From Vampirovibrio chlorellavorus (GTDB taxonomy: Bacteria; Cyanobacteriota; Vampirovibrionia; Vampirovibrionales; Vampirovibrionaceae), in contig QFWI01000008.1 of the NCBI GenBank assembly GCA_003149345.1, positions 186,001-250,000 on the forward strand: 64,000 bases of DNA, given 5' to 3'. This document shows positions 44,756 to 53,868 of this stretch, in pieces (within the stretch, counting starts at the first letter, position 1; each line of letters begins with the position of its first letter). The notes below the pieces were generated by a model. It was not told the DNA's origin. It was given only the letters and a program-made list of their open reading frames with translations, and made no database searches. The translations under genes were made by a program, and so were the position numbers.

Positions 44756-45646
44756 TCACTCATCTGCTATCGGGAAAGCTTCATCCATGCCTTTCTGGTA
44801 AGCCTCTCCCACGGCTTTATTGATAAAATCAGTCACCTCGGGATCTTTCAAAATTCCGCTATCCTCAACCGTTATCTCCAATTCTAAACGGATTATGTAG
44901 TTTTCATCCCAACGTTTTACGCTTTTATTATAAGTTGTAAAGCTTTCAGCCATAGCTGCATGCAATTCATCCAAATTGGCGGAAATATGGTCTACCCCGG
45001 ACAATGCGTTCCGATATGCCTCTTCCGCTTTCTCGTAAGAGCCATCTGTGTTCCAGAAAGCTTCCCAATAGGCAGCTTCGGCGTCCCAAACCAAATATTC
45101 AGCGTCAAGATCGGCAATATAGATTTCAGCATAAATGTCAAAATGATCCCCGGCTGCTTTATGGCTGGCAACTTCACATTCGGTCTCAAGCAGAATCTGC
45201 TTAACATACTTGCTCAGCAAATCCGCCTGCGCTTTCGTCATGGCTCCATTTTTCATTAAACGATCGATCAAGGCTTGCAAGGCATTGTAAATTTCCGCAT
45301 GGGCCTCATTGCCATTACTTCCCGCCGTCACCACGGGGGCAGTGGGCTTGACAGGATTCAGAATGTGCTGACCATTCCCCGAGGCAGAGCCTTTCCACTG
45401 TTCTACAAACGCTTCGGGAGTCATCCCGTTGGCCTTGGAGACCTGGGTTACCATGTCCTTGCGCACGAAACTAAAGGCATACTGCAAGGCATCCCCCAGG
45501 AAAAACCAGAAACCAAGGGTGGCCACCAGCACCACCGCCCCAATCAGCCCCAACTCGGTGGCCGTGGAACCTGCCTTGGCCAGGGAGTTCCTCAGGCCCT
45601 CTGAAGAACGCCCCCATGTGCTAACCCACCGAGGATTGATCATCAT
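44756..45646 (-). CDS. pilin-like array protein 3 (type B head)
   Basis: This 296-residue protein has the conserved leader (VSTWGRSSEGLRNSLAKAG), signal G|STATELGLIG and membrane helix. The stalk diverges from the other members (DALQYAFSFVRKDMVTQVS). The head is type B, clearly related to protein 2: ETECEVASHKAAGDHFDIYA aligns with its counterpart, GSYEKAEEAYRNALSG with GSYESAEAAFLGALS, and the end is SGILKDPEVTDFI. Identity in the heads is much lower than in the N-termini, which suggests diversifying or relaxed evolution. It has its own promoter block at 45704-45733. Confidence 0.6.
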   Translation of the reverse strand: MMINPRWVSTWGRSSEGLRNSLAKAGSTATELGLIGAVVLVATLGFWFFLGDALQYAFSFVRKDMVTQVSKANGMTPEAFVEQWKGSASGNGQHILNPVKPTAPVVTAGSNGNEAHAEIYNALQALIDRLMKNGAMTKAQADLLSKYVKQILLETECEVASHKAAGDHFDIYAEIYIADLDAEYLVWDAEAAYWEAFWNTDGSYEKAEEAYRNALSGVDHISANLDELHAAMAESFTTYNKSVKRWDENYIIRLELEITVEDSGILKDPEVTDFINKAVGEAYQKGMDEAFPIADE

Positions 45647-45703
45647 ACTCAGGCTGCGCTCTCGCCTTGCTGAATACCCAAATTATCGGAACGGGCCCGC
45701 CAG

Positions 45704-45733
45704 ACTATAGTAAATGTTACATAAAATTAACAT
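45704..45733 (-). promoter_or_regulatory. promoter and inverted repeat before array gene 3
   Basis: This block is identical in layout to that before array gene 1: TATAGT on the minus strand at 45704-45709 and ATGTTA-N8-TAACAT at 45714-45733. Confidence 0.5.
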
Positions 45734-45837
45734 CAGATATCAATAATTCAGCAAGCTATCACAGTCTAACAGCGAGGCATTCCAAAGCGCATGATATCCA
45801 TGAAGAACTCGTCTAGGAAATGAATGACAAACGCCAA

Positions 45838-46572
45838 CTAATTCTTAAGAAGATCGTCAAAAGAGTGATAAAAGTCCATCAGGAAATCGTGTACGTCTGG
45901 ATCATCCAAGAGTCCGTTTTGATCGAGTTGATCATACAGTGAGTCATACACACCAATCACCGAGTTTTCATCATAATTATCAAAAAAAATAGAAAACTCC
46001 ATATCCCATTCCAGCCCCATTATTGCCGCCAAGTCAGTGAGCAGATAAGTTTGCCCTTCAAACTGAACTTCCATTTTGGATATAACACTAAAATCTCCTT
46101 GAGCCTGAATCTCCGATTCACTTATTACGTCTTGAATAAACATAAACCGGGTGTGATGTTTGACAAACGCCTTGAGTAAATCCGCTTGCGCCTCGGTCAT
46201 GGTTCCCTTTTGAATAGACCGGTCGATTAAGGCTTGCAAGGCTTTGTAAATCTCTGCCTGGGCCTCAGTTCCATTACTCCCCGCCGTGACCACGGTTGGA
46301 GCAGGATCAACAGGCTCAAGGACGGGATCGCCCAAGGTCGGTGGAGGCTGCTCATAAGGCGGCCCAGACGGCACCACGGGCAAGGCATTGGTCTTGGCAT
46401 TGGAGACCTGCGCCAACATATCCGACTTGACTAGGCCAAAGGCCTGCTTCAGCCCATCGCCCAGTAAAAACCACATTCCAAGGGTGGCTACCAGCACCAC
46501 CGACCCAATCAGCCCCAGTTCGGTGGCCGTGGAACCCGAATTCCGTCTCCTGAAACCCATCTTATGTATCAA
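45838..46572 (-). CDS. pilin-like array protein 4 (type A head, altered leader)
   Basis: This 244-residue protein keeps the signal (NSG|STATELGLIG, Glu at +5), helix and stalk. The leader is shortened and re-framed: the sequence aligning with the usual start now runs into a stop, and translation probably begins at TTG 46572 (GGTGGG six bases upstream) or ATG 46560. The type A head contains VQFEGQTYLLTDLAAIMG, ends in GLLDDPDVHDFLMDF, and is coded by noticeably AT-rich DNA. Because the processed mature protein would be unchanged, the gene is probably still functional. Confidence 0.58.
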   Translation of the reverse strand: MIHKMGFRRRNSGSTATELGLIGSVVLVATLGMWFLLGDGLKQAFGLVKSDMLAQVSNAKTNALPVVPSGPPYEQPPPTLGDPVLEPVDPAPTVVTAGSNGTEAQAEIYKALQALIDRSIQKGTMTEAQADLLKAFVKHHTRFMFIQDVISESEIQAQGDFSVISKMEVQFEGQTYLLTDLAAIMGLEWDMEFSIFFDNYDENSVIGVYDSLYDQLDQNGLLDDPDVHDFLMDFYHSFDDLLKN

Positions 46573-46667
46573 ACTCTACCCACCATCAATTTATGGAACA
46601 TGTCGTCAGCATTCAGCCAACGCTCTGGCCTTGTTGAATACCCAAATTATCGGAAAGGGCCCGCCAG

Positions 46668-46697
46668 ACTATAGTAAATGTTACAAAATATTAACAA
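46668..46697 (-). promoter_or_regulatory. promoter and inverted repeat before array gene 4
   Basis: The same block as before genes 1 and 3 is present, with TATAGT on the minus strand and ATGTTA-N8-TAACAA. One base of the right half and part of the spacer differ. Confidence 0.45.
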
Positions 46698-46724
46698 TAA
46701 AACAATCAATAATTCATCACTCGA

Positions 46725-46880
46725 AAAGCCCTAAAAAAACCATGTGAGACCCTGTTCAGGTTGGCAAGCCGACAAGCGGCTTTAACGGCCCACAACAAAA
46801 AGCCGCAAATGGCCCACCCTCGTTTTACATTCCAAATTCGGGAGTTGAAAATTATCAGACAAAGCCAGTCAGCGCTACCG
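46725..46880. repeat. conserved inter-cassette block, copy 3
   Basis: This lies between array genes 4 and 5. It includes CCATGTGAGACCCTGTTCAG and a clean hairpin AGCGGCTTT / AAAGCCGC (about 46773-46806). The gap between genes 3 and 4 (45647-45837) has the promoter block but lacks this 3' block. Confidence 0.6.
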
Positions 46881-46919
46881 AAATCACTGGCAGCCCACGG
46901 CGCCGCATGCTCCAAGTAT

Positions 46920-47702
46920 TCACAGCAGACCGGACTTTACTTGCATGACAAAGTCAAGCACCTCTGGATCGTCCAAAACCCCCTTGGTCTCTGCTTCATT
47001 AAATAAAATTTCTGCGATCGTCCCCTCAGACTTCTCGTATAAATCATCGGAATCATAAAAAGTATAAGGCCCCTCCAATTCGGGCATTTCCGATGCTGTC
47101 AGGGTTTTGCCCATTCGTTTCATCAAATCCGTGAGCAAATAGGTTTCCCCTCTGAACTCAGCTTTCTTTGTGGAAAGAAAATCGAAATCACAATATTCAT
47201 AGTCGCAATCAATATAAGCAGCAAGGAAAACATCAAACAAATCATTAAAAAGTAGAATCTGATCGATCAGCTTGCTCAGTAATTCTGCCTGTGCGTTCGT
47301 CAGGGTTCCTTTTTTCATAGAGCGATCAATCAACGCCTGCAAGGCCTTGTAAGTCTCTTCATGGCCCTCGATTCCATTACTCCCCACCGTGACCACGGTT
47401 GGCGCAGGATCGGCGGGCTCAATGACAGGCTCCCCTGAGGTCAATGAAGGCAGTTTATTGGGCAACTCATACTGCGCCACGGGCATGACATTGGTCTTGG
47501 CATTGGAGACCTGCGCCAACATGTCCGACTTAACCAGCCCAAAGGCCTGCTTCAGCCCATCGCCCAGTAAAAACCACATTCCAAGGGTGACCACCAGCAC
47601 CACCGACCCAATCAGCCCCATTTCGGTGACCGTGGAACCTGTCAAAGCCACGGAGGTCCTCAGTCTCCCTGAAGTGTTCACCCACCCGAGCTTGATTGTC
47701 AT
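46920..47702 (-). CDS. pilin-like array protein 5 (type A head)
   Basis: This 260-residue protein is the first gene of the array by transcription order. It has the signal LTG|STVTEMGLIG (Glu at +5), the helix, the stalk DGLKQAFGLVKSDMLAQVS and the shared linker helices. The type A head contains AEFRGETYLLTDLMKRMGK, an acidic tract (DCDYEYCDFDF) and GVLDDPEVLDFVMQV. Two cysteines lie close together in the acidic tract. The promoter block upstream (about 47750-47790) is only a distant match to the others (CATAGT, no inverted repeat), so this copy may be controlled differently. Confidence 0.6.
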   Translation of the reverse strand: MTIKLGWVNTSGRLRTSVALTGSTVTEMGLIGSVVLVVTLGMWFLLGDGLKQAFGLVKSDMLAQVSNAKTNVMPVAQYELPNKLPSLTSGEPVIEPADPAPTVVTVGSNGIEGHEETYKALQALIDRSMKKGTLTNAQAELLSKLIDQILLFNDLFDVFLAAYIDCDYEYCDFDFLSTKKAEFRGETYLLTDLMKRMGKTLTASEMPELEGPYTFYDSDDLYEKSEGTIAEILFNEAETKGVLDDPEVLDFVMQVKSGLL

Positions 47703-47835
47703 ACTCAGTTAGCACCCTTGCCTTGCTTTATGAAAAAAGCTATCGGACGAGATTCAGTAAACTGAAACGACTATGACAAAAAATTAATGAACCTATCCTG
47801 AATGCCTGCAAAAAATAGACTCACTGTTAGAGAAG

Positions 47836-48963
47836 CTATTTCAAAATGGCAGACCACAGGCGGCTTAAACGGCGAAAGGCCAAAAATTGTAAATGGTTTA
47901 AACCATGGTTTTTGGGCTCAAAATTTTCAGGAAAATTGGTGGACACATCAAAAACGGCATCCTGAAAGTTGGCGCTTTCCAAGGCCCGACACTGAGCCAA
48001 GTCACTTTCGGCCAATTGGGTGGAGGCCAAGTTGGTATCCTGTACCAGGGCTCGTTTCAAATCAACGCCGTTCAACCGGCAGTTGCTCAGATCCGCTCGG
48101 GTCAAGTCAGCGCTGCTCATGTTGGCGTCGCACAAGCGGGCATACTGCAAACGAGCGTCCGAAAGGCAAGAAAATCCCAGATTGGCATAACGCAAATCGG
48201 AATGACGCAAGCGGGCCGATTCCAGATTAGCCATAAACAGGTTGGCTTCCCGCAAATCGGCATTTTGCAGACGGGCTTCCCGAAAATCGGCCTGATAGCA
48301 ATCCGCGTTTCGCAAGTCGGCCTTCCGCAGGTTGGCGAATTGAAACAGGGCTTCTTTGGCAAGGGCCCCGTTCAGCCGAGCCCGGTAAAGATTGGCTTCC
48401 GTCAAACGCACGCCCCGCAGGTTGGCATAGCTTAAATTGGCCTCAATCAGGGTGGCTTTGTCCAGGGTGGCTTCGCTCAGGTTGGCAAAGCGCAAATCGG
48501 CGCTGCTCAGCTCCGCTTCTGATAAGTTGACCCGCTCCAGATTGGCGCACAACAAGGAAGCGCCTTGCAGACAGGCGCCCGTCAGAGACAGGGGACCTTC
48601 CGTGGAGTGCAACCGTACCATGGCCAGATCGATGTTGGGAAACTGCTTCCCTTGCAGAGAATGAGCATTGGTAAATTCCAGCCGCAAGGGGTTCCACTGG
48701 GTGATGGGCATCCCGTGCTTCTTTAACAGGGCCATCAACTGCCGCTTGCTGGCATTGAAAGCCTCAACGGACTCACTGTGGAGAGCGGCCATCATATCAA
48801 CCAGAATGCGATCGGCGACCTGAAATGCCTGTAAAGGCAAAGGGGCCATGTTATCGCAAAACAGGGTACCGTGATTGAATGCGGCTGGTTCAACAGTCTC
48901 TTTAAGAGACGGTGTAACGCCAAGGGAAGAAACCGGGGGAATCTCAGTCTGCGTTGTGCTCAT
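47836..48963 (-). CDS. pentapeptide-repeat protein
   Basis: The first 115 of the 375 residues are non-repetitive (KRQLMALLKKHGMPITQWNP). About 45 pentapeptide units A(D/N)LxX follow between residues 120 and 340, for example ANLERVNLSEAELSSADLRF and DLRKADLRN-type runs. Such repeats fold as a right-handed square beta-helix. Functions vary widely, from DNA mimicry to unknown roles common in cyanobacteria. There is no signal peptide or membrane segment. It lies just upstream, in transcription order, of the pilin-like array on the same strand; a functional link is not shown. Confidence 0.82.
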   Translation of the reverse strand: MSTTQTEIPPVSSLGVTPSLKETVEPAAFNHGTLFCDNMAPLPLQAFQVADRILVDMMAALHSESVEAFNASKRQLMALLKKHGMPITQWNPLRLEFTNAHSLQGKQFPNIDLAMVRLHSTEGPLSLTGACLQGASLLCANLERVNLSEAELSSADLRFANLSEATLDKATLIEANLSYANLRGVRLTEANLYRARLNGALAKEALFQFANLRKADLRNADCYQADFREARLQNADLREANLFMANLESARLRHSDLRYANLGFSCLSDARLQYARLCDANMSSADLTRADLSNCRLNGVDLKRALVQDTNLASTQLAESDLAQCRALESANFQDAVFDVSTNFPENFEPKNHGLNHLQFLAFRRLSRLWSAILK

Positions 48964-49173
48964 TCAAATTGGCCTACTAAAAGGGGATTCAGTTATGCAC
49001 GATATCATATAAAGATGTTTGAACAAAAGTAGAGAAGGTCAGGAACTTGCCCAATTAGTTACACATTTTAACCAAAGCCCCGAACGCGTTCAATGCACCG
49101 TTAGACAGCAGAGCGCACTTAGGCCCCACAGCCTGACCGTCAGACCTTCAGAAATCGTGGCGTTGCGAAGAAG

Positions 49174-50529
49174 TCAGGAGGAAGGCCGCAAATCCCGAAT
49201 CAGCCGCAAGTAATCAGCCACTTCCCGGGTAATCAGGAAATGCTCGGCCACGCGATGATGGGCGTTTTCCCCCAGTTCCCGCCGTTTATCCGGTTCATTC
49301 AGTAACCAGCGGATGGCCTGCTTCACCTCATCCAGGGTCTGCACCAGAAAACCACTCTCGTGATCCACAATCTGATCCTGAATACCGCCCACCCGACCTC
49401 CAATGACCGGCTGAAACTTCCACATGGCCTCCGACACGGTTAAACCGAACCCTTCCTTGCTGGAATACTGAAGCACCACACTGGCGGCCCGCTGAAAAGC
49501 GTTAATCTCGAGATTTCCCACCCCGTGGTAGTTATTTAGAATGTGGATATCAGGGTCTTCCCCGGCCTTCCGCAAAGAGCGCTCCCAAAACAACATGCCC
49601 TCCGGGTCATCGGTGGCCATGGAGCCAGCCAGCAACAATTGAAGCTCTGGAAATTCCGATTTCAGATCCTTGTAAACCTGAATCACCTCCAACGGCTGCT
49701 TCCAGGGGTCAAACCGGGACACCTGGACCATTAGGGGACGACGGGGATCAATGCCATATTTCACCAGCATCCCGTCGATGACATCCTGCTCCAGTCTGCT
49801 GTTTTTGGGGCTGATGGGGTCTATAGAAGGCGGAATAATCCGAAGCTCCCTGAAATCGGTACGGTCGTGGACAAAGGACTCCCGAGTCCAGACGGCCACA
49901 TCGTGCTGCTTGGCAAACTTACCGATAAAGTCCCACACCTCGGGATTGGGAGCCGAAGTGTCAATATGACAACGCCACACCCACTGGTTCGTCCGGTTGG
50001 CATACAGCTCAATCAGCCCGGCTGGCTGCGGATCGTGGATAATCACCACGTCATAATCGTTCAATTGACCCCGGCTGTAATTGGACAACAGGGTGCGGTA
50101 ATACTGCTCCTTCTCCGTTTGACTGAGACGCCCGGAATCGCCCTGCAGGGTGTTGTGGCACTTCTTGGTCATGTCATAAAACGCCGGGTTTTCCACGTTC
50201 AGGATGAACCAGTCGCTATGGAAACCCACTTCCTGCCCCAATTGGTTCATCAGCGGAATCTGGCGATGCAAGAGTTCTGCCACGCCGCCACCATAAGCCG
50301 TGGCGTTGACATGGGCCACCCGCACGTTTCCCAGCCCCTTCACCAAGGTACGCAGGGATTCAATCATTAAACTGCCCAACTCCCGCTCGTAGAGTTCAAC
50401 CATGTTCTGGTTCTCGGGGTTGGTCTGAACCAAAATCAGCCCATTGTCCTCAATCCGCTCCCAATCCGGCAGGGCGTAAAAACCGGAGGATTCCGTGATA
50501 TTGGGCGTGGTTGCCAATTCCATACTCAC
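49174..50529 (-). CDS. treT: trehalose glycosyltransferring synthase-like GT4 enzyme
   Basis: This 451-residue GT-B enzyme matches TreT, which joins a nucleotide-activated glucose to glucose to give trehalose. TreT-type features are VRVAHVNATAYGGGVAELLH, YDVVIIHDPQPAGLIELY and WRCHIDTSAPNPEVWDF. The GT4 donor site includes VSRFDPWKQPLEVIQVYKDL, YSSKEGFGLTVSEAMW and PVIGGRVGGIQDQI. GTG 50529 follows GGAGGG by nine bases; ATG 50523 is the alternative. This is a second trehalose route besides TreY-TreZ. A trehalose phosphorylase of the same family is a less likely alternative. Confidence 0.82.
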   Translation of the reverse strand: MSMELATTPNITESSGFYALPDWERIEDNGLILVQTNPENQNMVELYERELGSLMIESLRTLVKGLGNVRVAHVNATAYGGGVAELLHRQIPLMNQLGQEVGFHSDWFILNVENPAFYDMTKKCHNTLQGDSGRLSQTEKEQYYRTLLSNYSRGQLNDYDVVIIHDPQPAGLIELYANRTNQWVWRCHIDTSAPNPEVWDFIGKFAKQHDVAVWTRESFVHDRTDFRELRIIPPSIDPISPKNSRLEQDVIDGMLVKYGIDPRRPLMVQVSRFDPWKQPLEVIQVYKDLKSEFPELQLLLAGSMATDDPEGMLFWERSLRKAGEDPDIHILNNYHGVGNLEINAFQRAASVVLQYSSKEGFGLTVSEAMWKFQPVIGGRVGGIQDQIVDHESGFLVQTLDEVKQAIRWLLNEPDKRRELGENAHHRVAEHFLITREVADYLRLIRDLRPSS

Positions 50530-50792
50530 CGTATCAAGCCCTCCTGCCGAATGAACCCAATGCCCTCAAGCCTTGGCTAGCGCCGAACGCTCTCTGACCG
50601 GATTCGGTTACTGACTGCGGAATAATCGCCATCATAAGCAATTCTCATCACTGAGCGCATCCGATTGCTGGCTTAATCCAGTTGGCGAAATTGACCCCAA
50701 AACCCAGCTTAACCAACCATTGACCCCGGCCTGCCGCAAGCTTATAACTATAATCATTTATTGAAGAGCGCTTGTGGCCAAGGAGTCCCCCT

Positions 50793-51758
50793 ATGAAAAT
50801 CGCCAAGGACGTTACCGAGCTGATTGGAAAAACCCCGCTGGTGCAACTGAACCGGGTAAGCAAGGGATGTCTGGCCCAGGTGGTTTGCAAACTGGAAAGT
50901 ATGGAGCCTTGCAGCAGCGTCAAAGACCGCATTGGCAAAAGCATGATTGAGAGCGCAGAACAACGTGGGGACATTACACCCGGCGTAACCGTTTTGATTG
51001 AACCCACCAGTGGCAATACCGGCATCGCTCTGGCCTTTGTGGCCGCCGTAAAAGGGTATAAACTGATTTTAACCATGCCCGACACCATGAGCCTGGAACG
51101 ACGGGTACTACTGAAAGCCTTTGGGGCGGAAGTGGTATTAACCCCCGGCGCGCAGGGGATGAAAGGGGCCATCGCCAAAGCCGACGAACTGCTAAAACAG
51201 ACCCCCAACGCGGTCATGTTGCAGCAATTCGACAACCCCGACAACCCCCAGGTTCATTTTGAAACCACCGGCCCCGAATTATGGGACGATACGGAGGGCC
51301 AGATTGATATTCTGGTGGCTGGTGTGGGCACCGGGGGCACCATTACCGGGTGCGGCAGCTATCTTAAGCAGCAAAAACCGGCCCTCAAAGTGGTGGCCGT
51401 GGAACCCACCGAAAGCCCGGTGCTGTCTGGTGGTCAGCCCGGCCCACACAAAATTCAGGGGATCGGAGCCGGTTTTGTGCCCTCGATTTTACAAACCGAA
51501 TTGCTGGATGAAATCTTTCAGGTCAGTGGCGAGCAGGCCATGGAAATGGCTCGCCGTCTGGCCAAAGAAGAAGGCTTACTCACCGGAATTTCAGCGGGCG
51601 CAGCCGTGTTTGCCGCCGTGGAAATCGCCAAACGCCCGGAAAACGAGGGCAAATTGATTGTGGTGGTCATTCCCAGCTTTGGGGAACGCTACCTGTCATC
51701 GGCCCTGTTTGATGAGTATCGCCAACAAGCCCTGGCCATGGAAGCCGTCCCGGTTTAA
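50793..51758 (+). CDS. cysK: cysteine synthase (O-acetylserine sulfhydrylase)
   Basis: CysK (321 residues) makes cysteine from O-acetylserine and sulfide using pyridoxal phosphate. The PLP lysine lies in [12 protein letters not shown], the Asn loop is [13 protein letters not shown], and the phosphate-binding loop is [20 protein letters not shown] and ISAGAAV are also typical. ATG 50793 has AAGGAG seven bases upstream. After the stop, a CGCAAGGG/CCCTTGCG hairpin (51767-51791) without a T-run lies before mqnE. Confidence 0.95.
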   Translation: MKIAKDVTELIGKTPLVQLNRVSKGCLAQVVCKLESMEPCSSVKDRIGKSMIESAEQRGDITPGVTVLIEPTSGNTGIALAFVAAVKGYKLILTMPDTMSLERRVLLKAFGAEVVLTPGAQGMKGAIAKADELLKQTPNAVMLQQFDNPDNPQVHFETTGPELWDDTEGQIDILVAGVGTGGTITGCGSYLKQQKPALKVVAVEPTESPVLSGGQPGPHKIQGIGAGFVPSILQTELLDEIFQVSGEQAMEMARRLAKEEGLLTGISAGAAVFAAVEIAKRPENEGKLIVVVIPSFGERYLSSALFDEYRQQALAMEAVPV

Positions 51759-51766
51759 GAAGGCCC

Positions 51767-51791
51767 CGCAAGGGCCAGCCCGTCCCTTGCG
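51767..51791 (+). other. hairpin between cysK and mqnE
   Basis: CGCAAGGG and CCCTTGCG form a perfect 8-bp stem with a 9-base loop nine bases after the cysK stop. No T-run follows, so termination is uncertain; it could be a processing or stability element. Confidence 0.35.
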
Positions 51792-51866
51792 AGAATCCGG
51801 GATTTATTGGAAGATAGGAACAGGCCCAAGTCCCCTTCTCGCACCGCACAGTAAAAGGAAACGCCC

Positions 51867-53012
51867 ATGGCAACAGCATTGGTTGAAGATTTTATCACCC
51901 GCCCCTCCAACCCCCTGAGCCGTTTTTACCGAAAAATCGTGGAAGGGGAGCGCATTACCCGCCAAGAGGCCATTGAGATTTACCAGTCCGATGATCTGCT
52001 GTCGATCGGTATTCTGGCCGATACGGCCCGGGTGGTTCGTACCCCGGAAGCGGATCGCAACTACGTGTACTGGGTTCACAACTTTCACATCAACCCCACC
52101 AACATTTGCGAGGCCAACTGCCGCTTCTGCTCCTTTAAAAAAGGCCCCAAGTCTCCCTTTGCCTACGTGATGAGCGTGGATGACGTGGTGGACATGGTCA
52201 ACAAATACCCCATGAAAGATGAGTTGAGCGAGTTCCACGTGGTCTCCGGGCTCTACGATCAGCAAGGGTTAGCCTACTACCGGGATTTGTTCGTGGCCCT
52301 CAAGAAAAACTTCCCGCACGTACACATTAAAGGCCTGACTGCGGTGGAACTGGATTACATCGCCAAGCTGGAAGGCATTCCGGTAGAAGAAGTGCTGACT
52401 ATCTTAAAAGAAGCCGGTCTAGGCTCCCTGCCCGGGGGCGGGGCTGAGGTATTCGCTGAGCGGGTACGTCAACTGGTTTGCGTGGATAAAATCCCGGCCT
52501 CCGAGTGGCTGCGCATTCACGGACTGGCCCACCAAATGGGAATGCAAAGCAACGCCACTCTGCTAGCCGGTCTGGGTGAAACGCCCGAAGAGCGCATTGA
52601 TCACATTCTGGCCATTCGGGAGCAACAGGATCTAACCGGCGGCTTTATGACCTTTATTCCGCTGAATTGCTACTACGACAACAACGCCGTGGACGCTTCC
52701 AACGCCCTGACCGGGGTGGAGAACCTGAAGAACTTCGCCATCAGCCGCATTTTGCTGGACAACGTGCCCCATATCAAGTCCTTCTGGATTCATATCGGGG
52801 AAAAACTCTCTCAGGTCAGCCTGAGCTTTGGGGTGGATGATATTGACGGCACCGTGGTGCAGGAAAAAATCGCCCACGCCGCTGGCACGGATACCTCCCA
52901 GGCCCTGACCAAGGCCGAACTGATCAACATGATTCAAAAAGCGGGCAAAATCCCGGTGGAACGAGACACCGTGTACAACATCATTCGTGTCTATGATTCA
53001 GTCAACGCGTAG
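51867..53012 (+). CDS. mqnE: aminofutalosine synthase (radical SAM)
   Basis: MqnE (381 residues) adds the product of MqnA to form aminofutalosine in the alternative menaquinone pathway. The radical SAM cluster motif CEANCRFCSF (CxxxCxxC) lies near residue 80, in the typical context VHNFHINPTNICEANC. Later family segments include HIKGLTAVELDYIAKLE, LGSLPGGGAEVFAERVR and MQSNATLLAGLGET. AAAGGAAACGCCC precedes the ATG. It overlaps mqnA by 26 bases, which confirms the pathway. MqnC is a related enzyme but the motif context fits MqnE better. Confidence 0.92.
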   Translation: MATALVEDFITRPSNPLSRFYRKIVEGERITRQEAIEIYQSDDLLSIGILADTARVVRTPEADRNYVYWVHNFHINPTNICEANCRFCSFKKGPKSPFAYVMSVDDVVDMVNKYPMKDELSEFHVVSGLYDQQGLAYYRDLFVALKKNFPHVHIKGLTAVELDYIAKLEGIPVEEVLTILKEAGLGSLPGGGAEVFAERVRQLVCVDKIPASEWLRIHGLAHQMGMQSNATLLAGLGETPEERIDHILAIREQQDLTGGFMTFIPLNCYYDNNAVDASNALTGVENLKNFAISRILLDNVPHIKSFWIHIGEKLSQVSLSFGVDDIDGTVVQEKIAHAAGTDTSQALTKAELINMIQKAGKIPVERDTVYNIIRVYDSVNA

Positions 53013-53868
53013 CCAAAGCCTAAATCCGACAATCCGGCTGGGGGCGATTTCTTTCGTCAACACCATTCCCATTTATCACGCTTATCAGCCTTCCCCGGAA
53101 ATCCAGCTGGTGTACGACGTGCCCGCCCGACTCAACCAGCGTGTTCTGGCGGGGGAACTGGACGTCTCCCCGGTCTCCAGCGCCTGTTACCTGCGTCATC
53201 AACACGAGCTGGTTTTGCTGGAGGATTTGTCCGTCAGTTCTCCCGGGGCCGTGGAAAGCGTGTTGTTTTTATCCAAAGTCCCGCTAGGACACGACCTGCT
53301 GGAGGTTCCAGCCATTTGGGTGCCCAGCGACTCCGAGACCTCCGTGGCTCTGTTGGCCCATTTACTGAAACAGGCCACCGGGCAGGATTTGCGCCCCAAA
53401 TTTAAAATCTATGAGGCCAACAACTACCAGTCCATCCTGCACGAACGGGGCAATGGGCTCATCATTGGGGACAATGCCTTGATGATGAAAGAACAACTGA
53501 CCCAGGACAACGCCTCCCTGCACTGCTACGATTTATCCTCCATGTGGCAGGAACAAACCGGCTTGCCCTTTGTCTTTGCCGTATGGGTGGCCCGTCGCCG
53601 TTGGGCCCTGCAGAACAGTGAGCGCCTCACCGAGATCAACCGGGCCTTGCGTGAGGCCAAAGAAACCTTCTTTCGCTCCGCGCCGGAGTATGAGGCCGGA
53701 TTGGCCCTGGCGGAAAGCCGCAGCAAGCTGCCCCGAGCCACCCTGGAACGCTATTACCGACACTGCCTCACTTACGGGCTGGAGACTTCGCATCAGCGGA
53801 GCCTCCAACAGTTTTCCCAAATTTTGCGGCAACTGGACGCACAGGAGACCCAGTCCATTGAGCAATGA
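52987..53868 (+). CDS. mqnA: chorismate dehydratase
   Basis: MqnA (293 residues) dehydrates chorismate in the first step of the futalosine route. It has the periplasmic-binding-protein-like fold without a signal peptide: RLGAISFVNTIPIYH at the start, ELDVSPVSSACYL in the first lobe, and NGLIIGDNALMM plus DLSSMWQEQTGLPFVFAVW later, all typical of MqnA. GTG 52987 or ATG 52993 is the start, inside the end of mqnE. It overlaps rsgA by 11 bases. Confidence 0.93.
   Translation: MSMIQSTRSQSLNPTIRLGAISFVNTIPIYHAYQPSPEIQLVYDVPARLNQRVLAGELDVSPVSSACYLRHQHELVLLEDLSVSSPGAVESVLFLSKVPLGHDLLEVPAIWVPSDSETSVALLAHLLKQATGQDLRPKFKIYEANNYQSILHERGNGLIIGDNALMMKEQLTQDNASLHCYDLSSMWQEQTGLPFVFAVWVARRRWALQNSERLTEINRALREAKETFFRSAPEYEAGLALAESRSKLPRATLERYYRHCLTYGLETSHQRSLQQFSQILRQLDAQETQSIEQ

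Noticed and set aside
42513..47702. CRISPR array or IS-element explanation for the repeated block at 42-48 kb
   Set aside because: Repeats are about 1.1 kb gene-plus-flank units with coding N-termini, not short repeats with spacers, and there is no transposase or terminal inverted repeat around them.
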